64,000 bases of DNA from Otis tarda (taxonomy: Eukaryota; Chordata; Aves; Otidiformes; Otididae), in NCBI GenBank assembly GCA_026413225.1, contig CM048554.1, forward strand, positions 5,720,001-5,784,000, in the 5' to 3' direction. Position numbers and translations under genes: made by a program. Below the pieces are notes generated by a model. That model saw nothing but the letters and a program-made list of their open reading frames with translations, was not told the origin of the DNA and did no database searches. Of the stretch, positions 13,001 to 24,178 are shown piece by piece (within the stretch, counting starts at the first letter, position 1; each line of letters opens with the position of its first letter).

Positions 13001-14313
13001 CACTTGCACTAATTCTGAGATGCCACTACTTGCCTGCATTTCATGCAGTTACCCACACATTTAAAGTCCCTGCATTTTGCTCCAACTCTTTTAAGAGCCA
13101 CAATAATGAAGATAATAGGCCTGAATTTTACCCTGGAATGAAATCCCCTTGCACAGGTAGGTAGCGAGGAGATTGTCATGTAGAAGCCATTTTGGGGGGA
13201 AAGGAGACAAGAAATTATGAGGAAAGCCACACAGTGTTATGGATCAGAATAACAGTGTCTGTGCTTATAGCCAGTGCAAGCTCTAGAGGTCTGAACACAA
13301 ACCACACAGGGATTCCTAGGGAGAGTCCAATACTGTTTGCTAGTGAGTGAGCCATTATGCCTCACTGAACTAAAATATTTTTATTACTACTTTTATAATA
13401 ATTTGCTTGATTTATACACAGCCTAACAGCAAAAAGAAAAAAAAAAAGGAAAAAAAAAAGCAATGAAAAAGATGTGGAGCATGGAGCACTTAATTTGTAT
13501 ACCCACAAACGTATCCATTTCATTCACTCGGAAGCAAACACTTCCGGAATCACACACAAAAACCTCTTCACTAGCCCCTGTGTCCATCTCACATTCCAGC
13601 TGATGCCCTCCATCTTTAATGGCTCTAATTGCTGTTCCTCTATCCTGTGTGTTAACTCGATCCCTTTAGCCCTGCCAGGGATATTGGCCTACGTCCAGCT
13701 CATGTGCTTCTCATGCAGGTCCTTTTGTTATTTCCTTCCCGCACCTCCTTTTGCACGATATGCCCACCCTGACCTTTAGCCGCAGCCATGCTCCCCTCAT
13801 TTCTAAAGACCTACCTCTACCACCATGCCCATGAGGAATTTCTAATTGAGCAGACATAAGCAAATATGAACATCTGCTTAAAATAACACTTGCCTCAATT
13901 ACAGAAACCCCTCAGTCTGCAGGTCTGCTGTGCTGACAGGCTGTCCCTAAAATCATGTGTCATCGTTGCTGCTGTTCTCAGTCACCCCTTTGCTTACTTC
14001 TCCACGGCAGCTCCAGGAGCAGAGTGTCAGCTCTTGAAAGCAGAATAATTTTTATCACATCCTGGTACAGCACCTGGTGCCAGAGGGTGGGTCTCGTTCC
14101 AAGCTGGATTTTAACAGTTTATGGTATAGGATAATATAGCATAAGCTCCAGCCACTGCATTACCAGATCGAGTACTTCGTGGCAATGCAACCCCCTTACT
14201 ATGATTGTCTAGCAAAACTCTTTTAGATTTTCCTCCACTGCTTCCTTAGCTCATCCTAGAAAAATTCTTCAGCTGTAGCTTGCTGCCTCTTCTGAGCGCT
14301 GCCACCAACTCTT
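10099..14313. other. Intergenic sequence, no gene recognised
   Basis: After the LTR duplication there are 4.2 kb of mostly unique AT-rich DNA. Visible items are an A-rich run at 13432-13460, a cluster of repeated TAGCTATTGCAT-like words at 11221-11285, and two GTAAAGATCA-type words near 12020-12050. None of the open frames carries a recognisable domain. Confidence 0.55.
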
Positions 14314-14424
14314 GGTGGTCAGGCTGCAGGCCTTGGCTGGCCAAATTCACGGTGGCTGGGCTGCAGGCCTCGGCTGGCCAAACTCGGGGTGGCTGGGCCG
14401 CAGGCCTCAGGTGACCAAACTCAA
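14314..14424. repeat. Minisatellite, three copies of a 37-bp unit
   Basis: Copies lie at 14314-14350, 14351-14387 and 14388-14424. Each begins GGTGG and contains a core of GGCTGGGCTGCAGGCCT followed by CGGCTGGCCAAACTC. They differ from each other at a handful of positions, including loss of the CpG in some copies. The GC-rich unit sits about 0.6 kb upstream of the CpG island, so it may lie within the extended promoter region. Copy number is likely to vary. Confidence 0.9.
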
Positions 14425-15288
14425 GAGTTCACTAACAGAGTCCAAAAAGGCTGGCTGTAGGAGAAAATGGATGGGGAATCTGCTTTGGCTGTAAAACTCA
14501 GCACTTTATTTTTGTGGGCGTTTTATGGTTCTTTTCTTGACGTGGAGGAAAACGCTGCTCGTAAAATCATAAGAGAGGGAAAATTGAGACGAGGCACATG
14601 AAGACAGCACAGGGTGCTACGTCGGCAACCCACAGCAGGGATCTGCAGCCCACCACGAGCTGTGGAAAGGCCTGAGCTGTGGAAGGGCCGGCTGCAGGAG
14701 ATTCAGAGGGGGAATCCCACTCCTGACCGCCTGCACGCTTAGCTCAGCGTTGAGCCTCCCCTGTGACTCGCTTAAAATCAATCTCAAGGAGCTCAACGGC
14801 AATTTTTAAGCAAAAAACTGTGAGAGTTTGGGAACCCTCCAGCTGCCTCTCTTTCTCTTTCTCTAGTTGTGTGTCTCCGCGTTGAAGACAGCAGGCCTGG
14901 GGAGAGCACGGTGGGGGATTTCCTCCTCGACCATTCAGCCGCCCTGTAATTCCCTGTAGTAAACACAGGCACGCCGGTGCGGCCGTCCACCAGGAACCCT
15001 GCGGGCAGCCCCCGCTGCGCTCCAGAGCTGCCCGTGTAGATACGAAGGGTAAGGTACAGCCGCGCCCGGGGCCGCACAGGCGGAGCTCCGCGCCCGCGGC
15101 CCCGCCGCCCACTTGCCATGCGCTGCCCGCGGCCCTGCGCGGCGGATGCCCGCGTCCGGTAGAGGCGGGAAGGGCGGCGCGGCGCGGCCCGCCCAGCCCG
15201 GGCGGTGGCGGTGGGGTTTCCCACCCGCCTCCTTCCTTTCCCTGCCGCCTTTCTCCGCGCTGCGGGGGGTTGAGGCGGGCGCGGCGGC

Positions 15289-15349
15289 GGGGCCGCCGGG
15301 GCGGGGGAGGCGGGAAGAGAAGGGAGGCGGTGGCGGCTTGGGGGGGGGG
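15289..15349 (+). promoter_or_regulatory. G-tract cluster with G-quadruplex potential
   Basis: G-tracts lie at 15289-15292, 15298-15301, 15303-15307, 15312-15314, 15322-15324 and 15340-15349, separated by loops of 1 to 15 bases. Four or more G3+ tracts in this spacing satisfy the usual sequence rule for an intramolecular quadruplex. It sits on the plus (presumed non-template) strand just before or at the presumed transcription start. Formation in the cell is not shown by sequence alone. Confidence 0.6.
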
Positions 15350-15379
15350 AGAAGGAGGAGCCGCCGCTGCTGCTGTGAG

Positions 15380-15539
15380 GCGGGCGGGCGGGTTGCACAC
15401 ACACACGCACAGGCAGAGTGTGCGGAGGAGGAAGGAGGGACGGAGGAGGTCGTTGCCTCGGCGCAGCCCCGGCACCCTGCGCAGAGCGGCGGGGCCGGCG
15501 GCGGCGCCCGCCCTGCCTCCCGCCTCGGCGGCGGCTGAG
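15380..15539 (+). other. Probable first exon (5' untranslated) of an unidentified gene
   Basis: GC-rich sequence ends at GGCTGAG, immediately followed by GTAAGG at 15540, a close match to the vertebrate 5' splice site. There is no ATG on the plus strand between 15155 and 15539, so this portion would be untranslated leader if transcription starts near 15,380. The left edge is a guess placed after the last GGGCGG boxes; the exon may extend left to about 15,100. A second possible donor, GAAGG|GTAAGG, lies at 15048/15049 and could serve an alternative first exon. The gene itself cannot be named because its coding exons are not recognisable here. Confidence 0.5.
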
Positions 15540-18500
15540 GTAAGGCGGCAGTGAGGGGCTGCGCGCGCGGGGCGACCGTTGGGGCGCGACCGTTGGGGGC
15601 CGCTGCGGGTCTGGCGGCGGCATCGCGTTCTTCCCGAGTACCGGCTCTGCCCCGTCCCCCCGCTCCGGGCCGTAACCTTGGGTTCCTCGCCCCGCCCGGG
15701 GCAGCCGCCGGCTCCGGCCCCCGGCCTCGGCGAAGCGGCCCGCTGCCTCGGGGGAGATGGACGTACAGACAGGCATATGTCTGTGTGTGAGGTTTTATAT
15801 AAATTTTATATAAATATATCTATAAAACATGTGTGTGTCAGACTGGTGGTTGAATTATTCTTCTCATCTTCACTACCAGCTCTGCAGCTCGCTGTAGTTT
15901 CTGTGTGTATCCGGATTTTGTCAGTGCTGGGCGGTGTGACAAATGTTTCTGTGTAGTTAAGTATAACTTTCTTCTAGTGCCTTTTTTTTTTTTTTTCTCC
16001 CTTGGAGAAAGCAAGGCTTACCCTTGAAGATTTTTGGGTTTTGTCTCTTTGTTTTCTTTCAGATGTGTTGAAAGGTCTCTCGGGATACAAGTGCTTGTGT
16101 TGCTTCTGTGTGTGTAACTTACGCAGATGTTTTTAAGCCACTTGGTGGTAATTTTCAAAGCAAAGTGCAAAACCCACATTTCCATTTTGCCAGCAAGGCT
16201 ATGCACCGTATCTGATGCATGACTTGGAATTATGTGCAGTCAGACACCTGTTACTTAATTCCTGTTTATCCTTTCCAGTTACAGTTTTCCAGCTTTACTC
16301 TTCATTTTTTAATATCTGAACATAAATTACAAATATTCTTTTATGCTGGCATCTAGTAAGAACCCAGGAATCGACTGCATTTATGAGGTATACAATGTGT
16401 TTGTGTTAGGTAATACCTTCTCAAAGGGAGATGATTTTGGAAAGTTATAGAATAATCTTTATCTCCAGGGGAGTTTATATAATGTGAAAGTGTCCATGGG
16501 GATGCGTTTCTAAGAAAGGCAGGCAGTAGGGGCTACACAAAATCAGTCTTGCACAGTATAAATCTTCAGTAAAGCGTGCATCGTGTTCTCTTGATACATA
16601 AATAATGTTCATGTTTTCCAAACTTCACTTGATGTTGCACCGTGGAATTTTCAGTTTAATAACTGGAGTTAATGAGGATCCTAGAGGAAAATGTCGCATT
16701 TCTGATGCCGTGAGAGGATGAGGCAGATTCTTTCGTAACACGTTTGTGTTGATTGTTGTATTCTGCAGTTTTAGCAAGCTAATGCTATTGCTTGCTTAAG
16801 GTTATTTTCTCTAACTTCTGAAAGTGTAATGTCGACAGTATTTGTGGGCTTTCTCCTGATCAAAGGTACCTAATACTGCTATTATTATTGTTCTATGAAG
16901 CTGAGCAATTTTGTATTACGCAGAGACAGTTTTTAAGTATGAGTTGGGAACAGATTTATTCCTATCTGTAACTGATAACTTCATAAAGTAATTAAAAATA
17001 AATTACAGATTTCAGGCATGAGAATTCTCTTCCACAACTGTTAATACCACTCTGCCTTCAAATGTCATTTTCTATTCATCTCTTGATGATATCACTAAAA
17101 CCCAGGTATTAATAGGAAAGTGAAACCTCTGGTGAAAATAAAACTGCATGTAGCTGTCAAAATAAAATTTTAAGATCTGATTTGATTGCTGGATGTGGAT
17201 ACGTACTTGGTAGAGTAACAATGCCTTTTATTTTATAGACATGCGCCCACGCACAGGAGCTTTGTTCTAAAACAGTATTTTCTGTCATGAATTTATGCAT
17301 AACCTACACTCTCTGCTTTTTCTTAGTGCGCAGGGAAGAAAGAACCTTGAGGGGGAAGAGAGAAAGACCAAAAGAGGGGAGGAGAGAGAATTCATATGAA
17401 TTTCCCTTACTGACGCAGGAAATACCTCTTTGTTATATGTCACCCAAAATCACTGGTTGTGTTCTACTTTCACCTTTTCTAAAATAATGGCGAGTTGTTT
17501 GGTCTCGATATGCGCTGCTGACTTCTGTTGCAGACTTTGGCCATTTATTCCAGTAATATCTGGCTGTGAGGACTTGGGCCTATGCTGAGTCTGTCAGCTA
17601 TTCCTTACAGCTTTGTAGGAACTGATGGCTTTATTTTCATTAGATTTACATAGACTGTGTTGCAAACTTGTAGGGGTATAATTTCCATGCTTACTGCAAT
17701 GACTTATTTTGTATTTCTCTTTAATTTTTTTAACTTGCTATTTTTTGTGGTCTACTTGCGTTGTTCAGTGGTTTACTTTCCTTGGTGGTTTTAACAGCTC
17801 ACATGCGATTCCTTCCTGTTCGTCATTTGCCAAAGACTGAAGTCTGAAACTGTGGTTTTAATATTTTCCTTAAATTTGAATTAATCCCTTTTCCAGGAAA
17901 CAGGGAGAAAGGGACAGAGGAATACTTACCAGAATTTTAAAAATGAGAACAAAAACTTAATGTAGGCGTCTTACTTAAGAGTGGCTAGTTATGAAAATTG
18001 ATACCTCCTCGATTTTTGGTGAAGGCTGGTTTCCTCTGTAGTTTCAATCATCTGTCCCATTAGATTCAGGGAATTGTTGTAAATTATTTAGAAGTGAAAT
18101 TTTCCAAATCATAAAATCTCTAGTTGATTGTAGTGGAAATCGTTATTAAAGGTTGCATAAGCATTATTTGTAGGATGGCTAATCAGTAGCTTGGGCTTAG
18201 TTCCATTCTCTAATAAATAGATTCATTGTGCTACTTCAAAACTTGCAAAATTGATGGCTTGAGTTCATTTGGGTTTTGCAAGATATGTAATGCATCCAAT
18301 TTTGGGAAGACTTTTTGATGTCTGCAGAAGTTGCACACAGTGGTGATGTTTATGACCCAGTCTGTTAAGTCTTCAAAAGTTTTTTGATTATACTGTTTAG
18401 GACATCTCTTTCTTATGAAAGATGCATGTGTAACGCCACATCAAAATTACCAAAGTGTATGCATCAAAGGCTAAGATAAATTTTATTTGGTGAGACTTTC

Positions 18501-21500
18501 TGAGAGCAGGCTTTGTGGTCCTCTTGCTGCTGCAGGAAGAGCGTGTGTTGGCTTTGTTGTGTGATTTTGAACTTTGTTTTTCCAAAGATGTGACCTGTAG
18601 AGGGTTTGAATATATGGGATGGCAGTGGCATAAAATACGAAAAATACTGTGCTTTGACGTTAACCAGCTTGCTTTGCTGGCTCTCACCCTGTGAGCACTA
18701 AGCTATGAAAATCTATCGTATTGGTCCTCACCCATCTTCTTATGGTAGTGGTTTCTGGAATTTTTGTAAATATAGATTAAGTGGCTTGTGAAACTGCAGA
18801 AGACAACAGATTCCCAGCCATTCTGGAATTCATTAATTAATTATGCCTTGTAGTAACTTCCACATTCCAGGAAGACATGCTAATGTATCTGAGTGCCTGC
18901 ACTAGGGCCACAACGTGGGGAAGAGCATCAAAACAGCCTTTTCGCAGCTGTCTTCACAGCGCTGATGCTGGGACTCTGTAGTTTTCAGGGCAAGATGCTC
19001 CCAAGCGGCTTATGTGAGGCACAGAAATAGATGGTCCAGCACAACTGTGGCTTTAGATAAGTCTCCTCTCTGGCAGACTTCTGGATGATAAGTTATTGAT
19101 CTTTTCCCTGTGAGATCACTGCTGGGATCTTGGAGAAAAATCAATACTTACATCCTCTCCTTTTGAAGACCTACATCAGCTTACATAAGGTAGTGGAGTG
19201 CTGTGGTTTCTTTTGTTAGTTTGGCTGTACAAGTCATTCTAGGTTTTATCCATTGAATGAAGAACTCATTAAAGCTGTACCTGTGCAACAGCCAAAGAAT
19301 TTGGATTTTTGGAGAAGAATGAAACAAAACTCTCTCTTCCTTTCTACTGAAGAGCCTAACCCTTGGACAGACTGTTAGGAAGTCATACTGTCCTGGTTGC
19401 CTGTTACTTGGATGAATGGTATTTGTGAATGGTTGTAATGTTTCATTTTACCTCTGGAGTTCTAAGAAGCACCAGTCAGTCTTTCTGTGGAAGGGAACCT
19501 GTTCCTGGAGAGCAGTGCAGGTGTCCCTGAAAGGTTAGGTTGCCTTAATGTAGTGTATCTGCTAATAAAAAGGGAGAAATACAAGGTCTCCCGCTTTTAA
19601 GGCTACTTGCATTTTTTGTGGTTAGGTTTCTGTGGCAGATGGGGCTATTACTTTGATCTCTCTGTGGCTTCCTGTTCTTTTCCGTTGCCAGTTACTGGTG
19701 TTGAGCTCAGGCTTGATCCTGTCCCACCAATGGTTAATCGCTGATCATAGGACAGACAGCATAGATCACAAAGACCATAGATGTGACATGGAGCAGTCTC
19801 ACTTGTCCTCCCCTGTTTAATGAGTAGGTGAGTCCATAATCTGGCTTTCTACAATTGCTGCATGCTGTCTGATAGAAACCCTCTTCCATAACCAGTAAGT
19901 GCTCCGAATTTCCAGTGTTGTCTTTCATCTTTCTTTTTGTGATAGAAAGTGATCACAACTTGAGTTAAGTAGGTGATTGGCAGCTGTCATACATCTAAAG
20001 TTAGGGCCTTGCTTTCCGTTTGCCGTGGAAGCTGTTATCATAGCGCCGTGAGGCCCGACACTTGGAGTGTCAAGGGTCACTCGCTTGGCCTTTTCTCAAA
20101 ATAAGAGCTTATGTTCCTTGACCAGTAACAATAATTGGGAGCTTTAGGCAAATGAGGTGAGACAGGCTGTTTGGAATGTGGTCTATTGTAAGGTCTGTCT
20201 GGGGAGTTGTTGAAATGGGTGTTGCTGAAGTAAGCACACACCTCTGCCCTCTTGTTTCTGAAGAAGCTGGCTCTATTCAGTTTACTTTGGGCTCTCAAAT
20301 TATAACTTCCTTTGTGAGCTAACCTTGCAATTGGCAATTTTAGAAGACCGTGAGAAGAAGTATAATGTTATATGTGCTAGGTTCAAGAGTCACTGTTCAG
20401 ATTAAATACTCTGCATTTTCAGATGTTACACTGATTTCGTTTACTTGAAAAGTTTTAATCTAGGCTTGGTGTTTGTATTCTGTTGTTTCTGTGTATAATA
20501 CCATCTGAAAATGCAAAGAGATAAAAAAAAAACTTAAGATATCATCCACCTATGAAATAGAGAAAAGTATTTTATATGTGCAGTTGGTCTAGCGATATGC
20601 CATGTGAGACAGAATATATATTCAACTTCAGAAACGTTTGCGTGCACTTTGGTAAGGAGGAAATGGGTATGAAAAAGGTATTAAAGAGCAGGCTCTTTAT
20701 TCTGGAAGTTATAGACAGATTTCCTTTTCTAACAATTTCTGTATTGAACTTGAGCACACACACTCCTACAGATTGGAAGCAATCATTCAGGAGGTTAGTG
20801 ACTAATAAAGGGGGCAAAAAGAGTAAGGACTTGAAAGGTTAATAAGAAGCATCTCTTGGATAGTAGCGATCTAGAGTTTCCACAATCCTGTGAACAGTGT
20901 GATGTTGTGGAAAATAACAAGTAATAAGGAAGGTCTTGTGAGATGTAAGCTGTGGTTTTGAACAAGATAGGCTGGATGAAAGAGCTTCTCATAACAAAGC
21001 CTTAATTTTTCCTCCTTGATCTTCTAGGCCATTCCAAAACTCTACAGGGTTTTCTGTTCCCATTTTTCTGCTTCTTGAACATGCATGTCTCCCATGCCTG
21101 AAATCGCCATGTCTCTCACATTTGCTTTTTGGTTTTCCTTCCAAAGCTTGTGGAGATGTTCATTACTGATGTTGCTGTATGTGCTATACTTGTTGCATGT
21201 ACAGATCTTCTCTACTCTCCTCTTAGCTGAGGCTGTGTTCTGGATCCAGGGTGCTTGCCCCTGTCTCTGCCTTTGGACATCTGTAGGGCTGCCGCAGCTG
21301 CTGGAAGGAAACATGGGGAGGAAAGGAGTAGTAAGAGCCTATTTGTTTTGAAATACACAAAAGATAAAAGTTCTTAAACCAACAAACAAACCAACAATTT
21401 TGAATATTGATACATTTATGCAAGTTGCTTTTTGTTATGAAGACAGAAGGACATGTTACTCTAATTCTTACAGAATTCCCCTCAGAAAACAGTGAGTGGG

Positions 21501-21510
21501 AATGGAGGGT
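15540..21510 (+). other. Presumed start of a long first intron
   Basis: This begins with the GTAAGG donor and leaves the CpG island within about 220 bp. It then becomes AT-rich with a T run at 15982-15996. Two copies of CGACCGTTGGGG lie 15 bp apart at 15573 and 15588. No exon with convincing splice sites on both sides is visible. Large first introns often hold enhancers, but no element can be read directly here. Confidence 0.5.
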
Positions 21511-21983
21511 TTTCCCGGTTCCAGCTAGGATAGAGTTAATTTTTACCTGAGCTGGGAGAGGAACTGCTGCTGGTGGCACCTGTGGTTGGGGGATAGAGCT
21601 GGGATAGGTTACTAATTAGCAAACAGCTGGGACAGTTTACCCAAATTAGCCAAAGGGCTGTTCCATACCATGTGACTCGTATATGAAGTGGGAATGGTGC
21701 TGAGAGAAAAGTTCTTGCTACTTGGGAGGGAGCTGGGTATTGGGATTCACTGTGAGCTACTGTACTGTGTATTATGTGCTTAAGTATTTTCTATTATTGG
21801 GGTGATTTTTTTTTTTGTTTTCCATATCTGTTTACTTTTCTTCTGTTGCTTTCTTAAACTATTTTTATCTCAACCCATGAGGTTTGCCTTCTTTCTCGAT
21901 TCTCATCCCCATCTCATTGTGGAGGGTGGTGAAGGGGGAGGGAGTGAGTGACTGTGTGGTGTTTTAGCTGCCGAGCCACCACA
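21511..21983 (+). mobile_element. Solo LTR of an avian endogenous retrovirus, second family
   Basis: The left end reads TTTCCCGGTTCCAGCTAGGA, matching the start TGTCCCGGTTTCAGCTGGGA common in bird ERV LTRs apart from a mutated second base. The right end is ...GCCACCACA. Diagnostic internal blocks are GATAGAGTTAATTTT near the start, CCAAATTAGCCAAAGGGCTGTTCCATACCATGTGA in split form, a TATATGA box at 21679-21686, and TTTTATCTCAACCCATGAG near the end. Flanking bases 21506-21510 and 21984-21988 are both AGGGT, a perfect 5-bp target-site duplication. At 473 bp with no internal genes, it is a solo LTR. It lies inside the presumed intron in the same direction as the host gene. Confidence 0.92.
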
Positions 21984-22291
21984 AGGGTGAATGCCTCATT
22001 GGGAAGTAGGAAATTGAGGCATGGAGTGGTTACTCTGGCTGGGCTAAGAGATCTGTTGAACCAAACAGGATTGGTATAATCTTTTCTATGAAGGACCCTG
22101 ATCAGGGAAGGAAAAGGATTTTTGAAGAAGGACGGTGAGAGAGGCTGATGAATTAGCAGTAGGTTTGCTTGCAGAGATGACAATGAAGCATAATTCTGTT
22201 AAAGGAGAGGTTGGGTGGCACGTTGCGGTGATGAAGTGGACTGTATATTGCTCTTAAACCTTGACCACAAAGCAGACAGGGCTGTTGGATG

Positions 22292-22312
22292 TTTATTATT
22301 ATTATTATTTTT
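22292..22312 (+). repeat. (TTA)n microsatellite
   Basis: Six or seven TTA units followed by a T run. A short, probably polymorphic simple repeat. Confidence 0.85.
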
Positions 22313-23059
22313 TCCCTTTAAATATAGTTCTTGAGGTTTGATGCAGACTAACTGGGTGCTCTGCTCAATTCGGAGAGCTGTACTGCATGTCTGACATGCA
22401 AAGAATAGATAGACTAATTATTGCTTTCTGGTCTTTCAGTCTGTGTTGTTTGTGTAACGCTTCCCTAGCAAAATATGCTTAGGAATAATTTTCATACATT
22501 AAATGACAAGAGAAGATGGAATGTGATTGCAGGTATATCAGAGCAGCTTGCAAATTAGGTGCTGCAGTCTGGCGTAAGAGCCGTTAGTTGCAGGTAACGT
22601 GAATACTTCAGCATCACTGCTCAGCTTGTAATTCTCACATGGGAAATCTCCTGTATCCGTGTACGCTGCAGGTGCAGGGGAGCTCTTGGAAATTCCCCTC
22701 AGCGTGTCTGCCATCCCTCACATGATGTGCTTATCTGCTTTGATTGGTGAATTCCCATGCTGAAGCAGAAGGTGGGGGTTTCTGGGGGTGGGGAGGAGAG
22801 ATGTGACCTGGCAGAATAATTGAGGGGTTGAATAGGGCAGCCTGAGTGGAGAGGAGATTCAGCTGCTGCTCAGTTTTCCAGGGGGCTGGTGGTGCTGTAT
22901 TTTCCCAGGTGCAACAGCTGGGGCTGTGAGACCCTGGCAGGCTCTTCTGCTGGCTCTGAAGCTAGGAGAAGTAGCCCCCGCTGTACATCTACATTTATCC
23001 TGGGGAAAGACTGTAGGTGCTGTAATCTCTCTGCTGCAACTGAACTGATACAGTGATTT

Positions 23060-23075
23060 CCCCCCCCCCCCCCCC
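23060..23075 (+). repeat. Poly-C run, 16 bases
   Basis: An uninterrupted run of 16 C on the plus strand (G on the minus strand). Such runs are uncommon, are sequencing-error prone and can form i-motif or G-quadruplex structures. The exact length should not be trusted from a single assembly. Confidence 0.85.
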
Positions 23076-23499
23076 AAATCCTTCAAATCTGGCAATATCT
23101 AGCAGAGTCTGGCTGTTCTTTTTGCTGATGCTCTGATTTTCAGCCATGAAATACATTGTCGCTTTTCTTTGACCCATGACTATAGCAAGTGGCATGGAAG
23201 AGGAATAGCTTTTGAGAAGACCTTGGCCCAGGTCAGAACAAAATGGACATAGTTTTTTAATTGCACAGGTTGCTGCTTCCCTGCATTCAGGTATCATCAG
23301 TATAATTTTGCGAACCTCAAGCAGACACTTGTATACTTGGATGCATCCTAAAGCATTATGTATGTTTGGCTCTGTGTGCTGTTGCCCACCCCTCACCCCT
23401 CTCCAGACTGGGAGAGTACTGGAATCTGCACAAAAGCGTAGCCTGGCCAAAAGATTATGATAAAACGGTCTCCTTTGAGTTATCCTATCACAGCTTAGA

Positions 23500-24099
23500 A
23501 GACCAATTATATCCTGGGCTGCATTAGAAGAAGTGTGGCCAGTGTGATTCTCCCTCTCTACTCTGCTCTCATGAGACCCCTCCTCCAGTATTGTGTCCAA
23601 CTCTGGAGCCCCCAACATAAAAAGGACATGGGCCTGTTGCAGTGAGTCCAGAGAAGGGCCCTGAAGATAATGAGAGAGCTAGAGCAGCTCTCCAGTCTGA
23701 GGACAGGCTGAGAGAGTTGGGGCTGTTCAGCCTGGAGGAGAGAAGGCTCTGGGGAGACCTTAAAGCGATCTTCTGGTACTTAAAGGCGGCCTACAGGAAA
23801 GATGGGAACAAACATTTTAACAGGGCCTGTAGCGATAGGACAAGGGTTAATGATTTTAAACTAAAAGAGGGTAGATTTAGACTAGATATAAGGAAGACAT
23901 TTTTTACAATGGGGGTGGTGGAACACTGGGACAAGTTGCCCAGAGAGGTGGTGGATGCCCCTTCCCTGGAAACATTCAAGGCCAGGTTGGACGGGGCTCT
24001 GAGCAACCTGATCTGGTTGGAGATGTCCCTGCTCCTTGCGGGGGAGTTGGGATAGATGGCTTTGAAAGGTCCCTTCCCACCCTAACTATTCTGTGATTC
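23500..24099 (+). mobile_element. CR1 retrotransposon 3' end with ORF2 remnant
   Basis: About 600 bp of CR1 in the plus direction, 5'-truncated. It runs from 'tcctgggctgcattagaagaagtgtggcc' through 'ggctgttcagcctggaggagagaaggctc' to the 3' terminus with TTCCCACCCTAACTATTCTGTGATT. The frame ending at 24055 encodes the C-terminus of CR1 ORF2 (the reverse-transcriptase polyprotein). Recognisable blocks are [48 protein letters not shown] and ALSNLIWLE. The frame is uninterrupted for at least 137 codons, but the catalytic domains lie upstream in a full element and are missing here, so the copy is inactive. A block normally found after 'gtgtggccag' appears deleted, judged from my memory of the family. 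Confidence 0.93.
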
Positions 24100-24178
24100 C
24101 AATCAGAGTCACACAAAAATAGTTTGTAACCGTGTGCCATGTTGTGTATGTGTCTTCATACAAGAAAATATCTTACAG

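Larger units (their letters stand above)
14970..15760 (+). promoter_or_regulatory. CpG-island promoter of a plus-strand gene
   Basis: About 800 bp of very GC-rich, CpG-dense sequence stands out sharply in an AT-rich window, the signature of a vertebrate CpG-island promoter. There is no TATA box. GGGCGG boxes of the Sp1/KLF type occur at 15172, 15200, 15298, 15382 and 15386. The sequence 15289-15349 carries six G-tracts of three or more on the plus strand. Plus-strand transcription is favoured because a good splice donor follows at 15540 and the following 48 kb look intronic in that direction. Such islands often also start divergent transcripts, and I cannot exclude that. The long minus-strand frames across 14744-15776 are by-products of high GC (few stop codons), not proteins. 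Confidence 0.88.
21989..23499. other. Intronic sequence between LTR and CR1
   Basis: No exon is supported. The stretch contains an (ATT)n run at 22292-22312 and a run of 16 C at 23060-23075. A long minus-strand open frame spans 22995-23618, but its right part is antisense to the CR1 copy and the rest shows no known domain. Confidence 0.5.

Noticed and set aside
15113-15538. Plus-strand frame of 141 codons in the island
   Set aside because: Low-complexity Gly/Arg/Ala translation ending in TGA just before the splice donor. More likely untranslated leader or promoter.
14744-15776. Long minus-strand open frames (up to 327 codons) across the CpG island
   Set aside because: Rich in Arg, Pro, Ala and Gly with several overlapping open frames, as any CpG island gives because stop codons are AT-rich. 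No domain and no conserved-looking start.
22995-23618. Minus-strand frame of 207 codons
   Set aside because: The right third is antisense to a CR1 copy, the left end runs through the poly-C tract, and no domain is visible in the middle. Probably chance, though a translated search would settle it.
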